From Conus ventricosus (Eukaryota > Mollusca > Gastropoda > Neogastropoda > Conidae): a stretch of 64,000 bases of DNA. The notes beneath the pieces were generated by a model. That model had not been told where the DNA came from, made no database searches, and saw only the letters and a list, made by a program, of their open reading frames with translations. Both the position numbers and the translations under genes were made by a program. Shown here one piece after another: positions 55,245 through 64,000 of the stretch (its first letter is position 1; the number at the start of each line of letters is the position of its first letter). The stretch covers positions 48,236,524-48,300,523 of the forward strand of contig CM031600.1 of NCBI GenBank assembly GCA_018398815.1, written 5' to 3'.

Positions 55245-58200
55245 TTATGACGTTCTCACAGTGCCCAATTGCATATGAAACACTGGATTAACAAATACTC
55301 AGTTTTGTGTTTTGGTTCTATCTAATGACTTTTTGTTACAAAACCAGTGTGTTTGATCTCCATGTAAGAATAGATCGAAGATTTTACGTTTTTATGAGGA
55401 AAATTCTTATTTCAATACAATGCTTCTTTGTATTGTCATGTGATATGTTTACTGCACAACACTGCGAGATATTCCCCTTTGCTTTCTAATGTTTTCTCCT
55501 GGCTCGAAATACTGGACATTTTCGACCTTAACCCCACATACTCCCGTGATCACCTGTCCAGATAATTCATCCTTTCATCTTTCCGAAAACCTTCTATTAG
55601 TAATTGAATGCAAAGCGAATCTTAGGTTAATCGATGTGTCATACCTTCCCGCATTCCTTTGCTACTTTCTATTTCCATGTCCTTTATAGATGTCTTCAAG
55701 TAGGATATCATAACAAAAACTATCTGTATCTGTGTAAAAGTACTTTGGCTCTCTGGATTACAAGGTTTAAAGTAAGGCTGAAAGAAATTCTCACATCAAT
55801 AGCTTGGATTAATTCTGAAAACAGTAAAACCCAAATAAATACAAGGCTTTGGTCTAATTTGAACTTTCTTTTTTTTTTCATCATTATGCCAAAAAGCTGA
55901 TCATGAAATCTCTAAAGTCCTGAATTATTTGTTTAGAAGTCAGCTTAATTCTTCGTTTTCTCTGTGACTAATCTGACATCTTTGCGCTTGTGCAGTCTCC
56001 ATAGTCTTTTTCCGAACACAGCTGTTGTTCCATCAGCTTTGAAAAAGTCTTTTTCTTGAAGCATCTTGATTTAGTTTTGAGATCAGTGTTCTTCCATGAT
56101 GTATTTTTCATGAACTGTTCTTGATCGAAAGCAATATACGATGAACAGCTGTCAACTTCAAACCATGTCTTAAATAAAATGAAAAATTGTAGAAAGTCCT
56201 GTAATGACAGACATAAATTTTTTTTGCCTCGAAGATTAAGGCACAATTTAGCGGCTCTCTTGATTCATCTATAGCCTTTCTTTTCTGCTGCTAATGGATA
56301 GCATTATGCAGGTCATGGAGTTCATGAGGATATTTCTAAGTCAACTTTCTAGAATAAGAACCCTCTTTACATTCAGCTGAAGATATCAGATGTTCGACTA
56401 CAAATTCTGAATGTTTTTTAATACCACCAGGTACATTTTAAAGTTGCGTAATGGAAGTGATTGCGCCATAGCCCAACCATACAGATTGTTGCATAAATAC
56501 ATGAGATATTAGAACCTTTTACTCGGATCAAAATCGTCCAGGTATTTGTGTTTGCTTTACAGTAATATCGACGCCATACTAAATCCCTCCACCAATCCGT
56601 TTTTCAATCATCTGAAGCATTGGTAAATCTGACAATAAAATCAATCTGTACTCCAGTAAACTTAAGAAAGCGTCCCAGCTCATCCCGGGCGCAGAAATAT
56701 AAGCGCGAGGATCCAGACTAAAATGGTTTCATGATGCAGTCCTTCCTATAATTTTCAAGACCGTCCGCCAACAAAACATGTATCGGCCATCAGTAGGAGT
56801 CTGATAGTCTCCCATCGTTTACAACTCTAACTTCTGCCCACCATCTTGAGCATGCTGGTAAACGGAATCACTAATCTGTCCATTTCCTCTAAGAACTAGA
56901 AAAAGAACCGCCCTTTAGGTGAAGTGTATCTTCCGTCAAAACCTTTGCCAACTGTTCATGTATTCATAAGGTAAACCCCTTTCTAACAAAGTTGGGTCAA
57001 AATATTCTGCCGTTATTGGGCAGGACTTTAAGGACATAGCTAGTGGACTCTAATGATCCCATCATGTGCTGCATAGAGTCATAAAAGACATGTTATTTAA
57101 AGTGAAACACATGTACTTTTCCGATGACTGTTGCAATGCATGACACCCTGAAGGAGTCCGGTTTAACTGCTTGCATTATAAGATGAGAGTCGTAACACTT
57201 CGCAAGTTATGAAAAAGAATATAGGCAGCTTCATGTACTTTTGGTTCAAGACTTAGCTTGAAGATGGGCATTTTACTCTATGTGCTCTCCTCTAAACCTT
57301 CCACAATGTGATCCTGTCCTCTTACTGTCGGAGTTGTTTCCTCACTGAGTTCAAAACCACAAATCCAACAATGTGTGGCTGAGTCATACTGTTGTTGGTC
57401 TTCAGGCGTCAGTATGATTTCAGATAAGTTTAGATATTAGAACAGTCCATTACGCACTTGCTGCATGCGCTGTAAAAATCTCTTCTAGCGCGCATTTGTC
57501 CTCTATATAATTCTGGTGTTGAATTGACGCCATCCGACCTGAAATAATGAAGGCTAATGAACAAATCTGGTGATTACTCATTAAACTGTTTTTTTCGAAG
57601 TTTTGTGGCGCTGGCCCTACATAAGGAACAATGAGTGATTCGAAGTTCTGCGTAAACAACGTATGGAGAATTTTCAGTTTTCCAGTTCTTAAAACTAACT
57701 TACTGCCCTTCTTCTGGGGGCGTACTTAGTGTTCTTATTACAGTCAACTGCCGATAACAGTTTTCTTATGTTCACCTCGCGCCGCTTTAAACAGATGAAT
57801 TCTTGTAAACACATTTTCTGCAAATTCGTGTTTAATGTAATGCTTTTGAAGTATGAGCAAGAGCTACTCATTGTTCTATCAATGTGTCATGCGTACCCCC
57901 CCCGCTGGTGAAAAAACATCGTAGTAAAGTTCAACATGATTTTTTGGTCTGATCACCTATTGTTGGGCTGTTCTTGACACTTAATGGGTAATAGATTTGT
58001 TTCCTCATCCCATGTGTATACATTACAGTTATTGTTTTGTCTCTGTTTCTTCAAACTGATTAATGGAAATCACACGCTAACAGGAAAGGACCACCCCACT
58101 AAAGTTAAAAGATCATGATGTAAGGGTGATAGTTAGACTCTCTCTCTGCTTTTTGCGATATAATGCAGCCTTGCCGAGAACACACCACATAAAACAATGT

Positions 58201-58721
58201 TGCTGAATAATCTTTATGTTAGAACTGCTTTGTTTGCGACGAATGCTGAGGCAGTGGAATGTAAGACCGGCCTACAATCGGCGCATACTTAGCCTGTTTA
58301 AATCTGATCTCTAGGACTTCGCCCTCTGACCACCCAACCTCTCATTTTAGCTTCTTTTCAGCCCACACAAACCCTGTGTAAGCAGCTGGTCTGCCCAACC
58401 GGGCTTAAGTCCTTATTACAAAGAATAACCTGCTGTTTATTGAGACCCTACTTCTAGATTTTCTTCATTTAGTGTTATATTATCGATTAAAACAGCTAAC
58501 ATTACTTTAACTGGCGGGTCGATTATCATTACCTGGAACTTGAAATAGCATGTAAACGCTTGCATGGTAACGTTTGCTGGATTAATGACTTCTAAATCAA
58601 TATCCTTCAGTGCTCTTAGAAATCTTCCTTGCATTGCTTCAAAAAAATTCGTCTGGACCTTCATATAGCTTATCCATCGCCTGAGTTTCTTTTCTAACTC
58701 AAAATATTTATTTAAATTCAA
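55245..58721 (-). pseudogene. Element B protein-primed DNA polymerase B, heavily broken
   Basis: Starts MNLNKYFELEKKLRRWISYM at 58721, with FLRALKDIDLEVINPANV and PPVKVMLAVLIDNITLNEEN. It can be followed at DNA level along the whole of 27366-30793, including the EndoVII-like block (about 57260-57390), the exonuclease segment (57185-57230), palm A (about 56480-56520), motif B (56030-55985) and the C-terminus at 55250. Motif C, expected near 55720-55690, is not readable. Same length as in A. More than fifteen frame breaks. Confidence 0.75.
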
Positions 58722-58769
58722 AAAATAAATTAATCAATATCGAACGTCCTTTTTGTGCTTAGAGAGACT

Positions 58770-59440
58770 CATAAACTAAAGTTATAAACACCCGTTGGCG
58801 TTGTTAATGTGAGCTGTTTTCGAACAGAGTTTAAATGTTCGTTTTACTTTTTTTAAGCATTCCTTTTTTATCTGCTCGGGGGTCTGGCTGTTGAAAAAAG
58901 TTGTCCTCGCCTTTCTTTGAAGATCAAACTTTGTCTTTTTTTAGTCATCAAAATCGGCCTGTAAACGACGAAATGCTCAGCGTGATGTTTGAGTCAGCTA
59001 GTGCTTTAAGGTATAATCAGCTTAAAGGAACTAAGTTTTAGCTGTTTATTAGGTTGAACCATAGCTGTGTGCTTTTTGAAGAGTGGTTTTTTAATTTTTG
59101 CTAGCAACACCTACAGCTAATGAACACAGGCCAAGAGCTAAAGACAAAACCGCCTATAGGTAAAGCTGGGCGGGGCGCACCTACGCCTGTACTAAGAGTC
59201 CACACTCGTTCCTTCAGATGCATGCGCTTAAGTTCTATGCTCCAGTAATAACATATGTAACAGCAAAAAGACTGGCAGAATACCTTCGTTTGGGTTTTGC
59301 TGTATTTTTGAAAGGTCCTGCTCTAGTACTTGCTCATTTGTGTAATGTTTGTTAATCTGAAAGTTTTTATCTAGGGTTTGCTACTATCCCTATGTTATGT
59401 CGACTCTGTAGGTAACTTTCGGATAAATCTGAACAGACAT
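58770..59440 (-). pseudogene. Element B small membrane protein, broken
   Basis: Starts MSVQIYPKV at 59440 and follows 26636-27295 of A, including the ATG-like start, the Ala/Gly-rich middle near 59200-59130 and the basic tail. Several frame breaks. Confidence 0.5.
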
Positions 59441-59524
59441 GCTTTTTAAAAATGAAAAAATAATTTAGTAATGTGTATATTTTCTAATCTGTTATCTTAA
59501 TATTATAGCTTGCGGCTCAAATAT

Positions 59525-60790
59525 AAAAAAACAAATACACATTTAAGTGGTATTAATCACCTCATTTTTTCTTTATCAATTTGAATTTTTATTATTCTCT
59601 AACAGTTCCCCTCCCCCGTCCCGCTTCCATGTAACTGAATATCCTTCCGTTGAACCCTTAGGTGTCCATCCTTAACCGTATTTCGTTGTTAAATAATGAT
59701 CAAGTCTAACGCTGTGAAAGATGATAGATCTTAGACAACAAGGTCAACAGTAGGATTTCTAACACTCCCGCCTCCAAACAATTTTTTATTTCGTCAAAAT
59801 GCGATAAGGATATAAAGCCCGCTAGCTTAGAAATTGGTTTAGGACTACCCACAATTGTACATAGCACTTTTGTTATTTTAGATTAAAAAAATTTCAGTTT
59901 AACTTTCGAATGGTCCTACATCTTCAACACAGCTATAAAATACCTTTAACGATCTGCTGTGCCACAAAAACTGAAATTTCCATATAGTGTCAGCCCACTT
60001 TTAGGATTATTTAGAATGAAGAATCACTCTTTTCGTAATATATTGCTAATTTTGACGATAATGGTTGCTCAATCACCTTTAAATAGGTATGCTAACAACT
60101 CAACGCTAACCGATGTCAGAAATGCTGTACTTTGCTTCGGTGTCCTGATGATCTGATAACCCGTTTGTAGTCTTTAAAGTACGTTCATATGACAATTTGT
60201 CTTTTATGCTCCTTGAAAGTAGGATCATGCGCTTTTATAAACAACTCAAAATCTAGGGGTATGAAAAAAGGCGTTTTCCAACCCCATAACTTAACAGCAC
60301 AAACCTTTTGCCTGACTTTAGCACTGCGGCGCCTTTTCTATGTTTTAGTGCTTCTCATCTTTCGATTCCTGAAACGCAAGATCAGCTCTTTCCACGCGCG
60401 GTTAGCCATAGATCAATAGGTTAAAAATATGTCTGCATTGTGAAAGAAGATATTTCTTGCCCCACAAGTTTTATAGAAATTTTTCTTAACGATTGCCCGT
60501 CCCAATTCTGGACAACTGTCCTGTTTGGTCTGTTTCTGATGTGAGTTCTATTTTGAAAGTAGGACGCGCAGAGCCTGCACAATCAACTCCATCCGCTCCT
60601 ATGTTCTGGAAATTTTGACAGTCAGATTTGATCCGCAATCAATAAAGTAGATGGATTATTTGGAACAGTACTAATTCCGACTTATTACCCTCACGCCAAA
60701 GGCTCCTTCAATCTTTCTATGCGGTCCAAGAATCGACCATATGTTTTGTGAACATTTTTTATTAAAACAAAATAAAAAGTTTATTATTAA
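59525..60790 (-). pseudogene. Element B F54H12.2-type protein, broken
   Basis: Follows 25350-26612 of A over its length at DNA level. Segments corresponding to the VPGSARLS, LTYSDLW, KRRRLSYELTFKEHKRSYEL-like and RLHGTW regions are visible on the minus strand between 60590 and 59630. Divergent from the coiled-coil gene with a few base pairs between starts. Heavily shifted. Confidence 0.55.
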
Positions 60791-60796
60791 AGAAAC

Positions 60797-61975
60797 ATGG
60801 CAGGCATTGAAGGTGAGAATTATGATGTTTTAGATCCTGGAGGACGACATGAGTGAAAATGACTCCTTTGGTAACAAACACGCTCGGCTCGGGGCTCTCA
60901 ATGCGGCGTGAATTAACAGAAAGTCATGTTAGATCATTTACCAAAATTTAGGTCTTGACCATCCCGAAGTTTTAGAGACCCTAATATTTTGAACGAGATG
61001 ATATGGCCATTTGGTTTGTAAGAAACCGACCAAGGACAACGGCGTCAGGCTTACAACTAAACGAGACCATTAAAGATTTTAGCCGTGGTTCATTAGACAA
61101 AGACTCCCTGCAAGCGAAACAAAAATCGCCTTGGGCATTGCTAAACAAACCAAAATAGATAGGGAATGCCGTGCTAAACTTCACAACACACTGCAAGAAC
61201 TTCCAACAGCTAACCAAATCCAAAACATGGAACTTTACCGATTAAAACAAACACAGACGAAAAAATAGAAGGCAGAAACCGGCAGTTTTCCCGAAGAAAC
61301 AGCATTAAAAACATTAATGATTCCTCATTGCCTATGCGGGACATAGCGGGCCTTGATCATGCATTGAGAAGCAAATCAGAGGCGAATTAACAAACAATTT
61401 AGCAAACTAGGTGAAATAGAGAGAGCAATAAAAAAGCAGAACAAGAAACAACTCGTGAGGCGATGACGCAACTTAGGGCCTGGTGTTAAAGAAAAATAAC
61501 CCCAATACTAAAAGATCTTGAACAAGAGAGATCAGCAAGACAAGAACTGTCTACTAACGAGAGAACACATAACGAACTCAAGGTGAGGCAAATAATAGAA
61601 ACATCCAAAGAATTTTATATATGAAGACACAACACAAGTCCAGAATGAATAAAACATTGTTTAGAGAGCAAGGCGTCAACATTATAAGCGTTTTAACAGC
61701 CTTAGGAGTTGCAATAAGTCCACTGGTATGCTATTACGGGCGGCGTGGTGCTGGTCAGTGCCCTCCATCGCATCGCCCTCCACCTTATAATCATGGGTAA
61801 AAAATACAGCTTGATCATCTTGCGGGTTTATTAAAAAAATTATCCGTAAAGCTGTTGGATGCTTACCAGGTATATTAAGGGGGTGTTGTTACTGGCTTTT
61901 GTCTACTGCAGGCAAAGTATTGGCTTTATGGCTGACACTATGGACATAGTTCTCGTAATAGCGGTTAATATTTAG
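60797..61975 (+). pseudogene. Element B coiled-coil protein with hydrophobic C-terminus
   Basis: Starts MAGIEGENYDVLDPG. Middle segments match A (SLQAKQKSPWALLNKP, LHNTLQELPTANQIQNME, RLIMHKKQRRINKQFSKL-type coiled coil). The part lost in A's gap is present here: NKTLFREQGVNIISVLTALG, a hydrophobic VLLLAFVYC segment and VLVIAVNI at the end (61975). Coiled coil plus C-terminal membrane segments would suit a virion-membrane or fibre protein. Many frame shifts. Ends overlapping the next, convergent gene by about 11 bp. Confidence 0.6.
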
Positions 61976-63170
61976 TAAAATAAAGGACAAGTAATCCTAG
62001 CCCATAAATACCAAGAACAATGCTGTCTTTTTCATATTCATGGTCATTATTTTTTTTTACTTCTTCAACTCCTTCGGGCTTTGGGCCACAGGGATTTGGA
62101 TGCTTATTCTGGGTGTTTTGTTTACTGCTTGCAATATTTACTGCTCAGAATTTATTTCGGTTTTTCACGACCTTCCTGTTCAATGCCTGCCACAAGGATG
62201 TCATTTATTGTAGTTTTTATTGTTCCTATCCTGGAGTCTGAGATTCAGAAGGTAGCAGTATAAACCATGCCAACAGCAAAGTCTACTTTTGATCTTGCGT
62301 ATGGTAAAACATTTTGGGTAACTTTTAATACTTGAAGCAAATCAACTGTAGAATAATGGGCGTCCCTCTAAATTTGCTAAGTACTTTTTGTTTGCATCAA
62401 AGCCAGTATAAGGGATTATTATGCTCGATCCGTTGTGCTGCGAGCCTAGCAAACACCAAACGTAAGTGCGAACAGAAGTCTTTATTCCGTTCTATTGCCG
62501 CTTTAGTTTAGGCCCTTAGAAGTTGTCTAAAGATAAATGTTGTCCAAAATATTGATGACTGTTTTAATCTCCTTGCTCTATGGACCCTAGTGAACGAGCT
62601 GTGCCTGAAGAGAAAGATGTGTAAGGAGGACTCAAGCATAGTTATACTTTCGTGCACGCCCCAAAAATAAGGGGTGGCCTAGACCATAATTAAGATCAAC
62701 TTTTGTCTATGTCTGTCTTAACCTTAAATATGAATGCGTTACAGATCCTTTCAAAAGCCTTCAATGTCTATTCTGTTGCTGAATGATTTAAACGGTTTGT
62801 CATTTGGTAATGGTGCTTGCAGTTCTTCAAAATACGTCTGAAGGTTAATAAAAATGAAATCTATACACTGACCTCACCAAAGATCAGGATGATTTAAGTG
62901 ATCAGCATAAAACACTCCACACCCAGTTGATGCCCAAAACACAGCAAAGTTTAACTGGTTCTGATAAAACTGCATCGATGACTAAACCACACTTTTGCGA
63001 TGTGTCTTTTTAAAAGGGGGGTTAAGATATTTGTCCAATGAGTACTCACCTTTTTATGAAAAGTGTCAGTCTGGTCACAGAAATGTCAAGGGTGTCAGTT
63101 GTTATATTTTTAAGATTGTAGTGGCGGCCCAACAGAAAATTTTGCTCAGTATATTTGAATGCGCTCATTT
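61965..63170 (-). pseudogene. Element B conserved protein with STGCGVFYADHL motif, broken
   Basis: The minus strand from 63170 (MSAFKYTEQNFLLGRH) includes QNQLNFAVFWASTGCGVF and YADHLNHPDLW (about 62960-62890), NLQTYFEELQAPLPNDKPF (62855-62790), AAIERNKDF (about 62510), a FDANKKYLANLEGRP segment (about 62400) and a C-terminal hydrophobic run (LGIYGLGLLVLYFTKY). About 400 codons. From memory, proteins of this type occur beside Maverick polymerases in cnidarians and molluscs. A structural role is inferred from context. Confidence 0.5.
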
Positions 63171-63188
63171 TTTAAATTTTTTTAAAAA

Positions 63189-63883
63189 ATGTTTGTAACA
63201 ATAACAACTCAAGACCGTCCTTCGTTTTTAGAACATGCTGTTAAAACGATTGCGGAACCCAAAATGGTTGCACTTCATGAAATTTTTTACAAAGTTGTTT
63301 TGGGTTTAATATAAGTGAATCAAAAAAGAATAATAAGATTAAAAAATATGGCGGGGGAAGAAACTTAATTAGCCAGTTAACAATACCTGATAGTTATTAC
63401 GGGTTTGTCACTAAAAGAACATTGAGTAACTTTGACATTACTCTCAAACTTAACAATGCAAATCTAAAAACAATATTAACATTCAAACCTGAAGAAGCAA
63501 ATTACTTTTTTGATAAAGAGCTAGCTAAAATGTTAGGCTTTGGAGCTAACACTCAGGACACTCAAAGATTTATTGTTACACCAGACAAAACTACTTATGA
63601 GGGGGAAAGTCCGCTCGATCTTGCATTACATTCATTACTCTATGTTCATTTGGATGAGCTAAGCACTGATGAAAACTTATATGATGGAAGGCCCTCAACT
63701 GTTTTAAGAGCTCTTCCGTCAGGGAAAGCTGCATATTGCGATTATGAAATTATACAATTCCCTAATTTACAGTTTAAAAGATTAGTTTGTGGAAGGGTCG
63801 GATCATTTAATATAAAAATTGCAGACAAAACAGGTAAAATCGTGAAATGTGATAACCTGCACATTGTTTTGGAAATAAAATAA
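63189..63883 (+). CDS. Element B conserved virion-type protein, nearly intact
   Basis: Starts MFVTITTQDRPSFLEHAVKT, then VALHEIFYKV. After one or two shifts near 63300-63400 it runs open for 153 codons to EIK. The open part has ANYFFDKELAKMLGFGANTQ, YEGESPLDLALHSLLYVHLD and FPNLQFKRLVCGRVGSFNIK, with a beta-rich composition. Starts 18 bp from the divergent gene at 63170. The N-terminal pattern (surface-type strands then V-A-L-x-E-I) recurs in such elements. A minor-capsid or fibre role is only a guess. Confidence 0.6.
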
Positions 63884-63898
63884 TAAGCTGTACTAAAA

Positions 63899-64000
63899 AT
63901 GTCGCGTGGGCCAGAAGAACCAGGAGTTACATTAGCGCCTGTGAGTGTATAACTTTAGAATTAAAAGACCTTGCAGACGTTGCGGACTTTGAACAGAATG
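63899..64000 (+). CDS. Start of next element B gene, cut by window end
   Basis: The ATG at 63899, 16 bp after the previous stop, gives MSRGPEEPGVTLAPVSV. A one-base shift then gives ITLELKDLADVADFEQN. Too short to identify. Confidence 0.4.

Larger units (their letters stand above)
51164..64000 (-). mobile_element. Maverick/Polinton-like element B (continues past window)
   Basis: Same gene order as element A but inverted: palindromic end, subterminal repeats, MAYY-type ORF, membrane-tail protein, two small proteins, integrase, polymerase, small membrane protein, F54H12.2-type protein and coiled-coil protein. Beyond the coiled-coil gene it continues with a divergent pair of virion-type genes and a third gene that leaves the window. 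At least 12.8 kb. An extra gene between integrase and polymerase is absent from A. More worn than A. Confidence 0.87.

Overview
The window looks like a piece of a repeat-dense animal genome, most likely a marine mollusc. The reasons are a tRNA-derived SINE with a fused central domain and an ATT-type tail, several non-LTR retrotransposon families, very long microsatellites, a spliced exon of an MPV17-family gene, and Maverick/Polinton-like virus-related elements. It is not bacterial: there are no operons with ribosome binding sites. The only host coding sequence I can support is one exon near 42.2 kb. Three scaffold gaps (100, 1000 and 1000 N) and many one-base frameshifts and homopolymer runs point to a long-read assembly with limited polishing, so frame breaks below may be real decay or consensus error.

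Layout. 0-8.9 kb: a 35-bp minisatellite, a 5'-truncated non-LTR retrotransposon on the minus strand (1.2-5.0 kb), a 60-bp satellite, and a 27-bp minisatellite of about 49 copies (6.1-7.4 kb). 8.9-20.9 kb: two versions of the same locus on either side of the 100-N gap. The second carries a near-complete RTE-like LINE inside a tRNA-SINE, and the first still has the empty site. 20.9-23.4 kb: a fold-back MITE-like element and a plus-strand retrotransposon ORF1 with an SGNH/esterase-like domain, cut by a gap.

24.4-34.4 kb (element A), 34.4-38.5 kb (element C) and 51.2-64.0 kb (element B, running out of the window) are Maverick/Polinton-like. A and B share one gene order in opposite orientation: coiled-coil membrane protein, F54H12.2-type protein, small membrane protein, protein-primed DNA polymerase B with an endonuclease VII-like zinc motif, retroviral-type integrase, and four small proteins. 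B continues into more virion-type genes. C keeps only the N-terminal half of the polymerase plus different small genes. All three have an end marked by a 13-14 bp palindrome followed by GTTAyTATTTTTAG-like sequence.

39-51 kb: a hairpin MITE, the MPV17-type exon, a hAT-like remnant, and a nest of retroelements (plus-strand LINE fragment, minus-strand LINE inserted beside it, and a 2.3-kb element inserted in that LINE with a 6-bp target duplication). This is followed by Penelope-like terminal repeats and a roughly 110-bp G tract.

In working terms, A and B would encode self-synthesising DNA: the polymerase copies the linear element, the integrase inserts it, and the structural proteins could form particles. 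All copies here are interrupted, so I read them as degraded or poorly polished endogenous copies.
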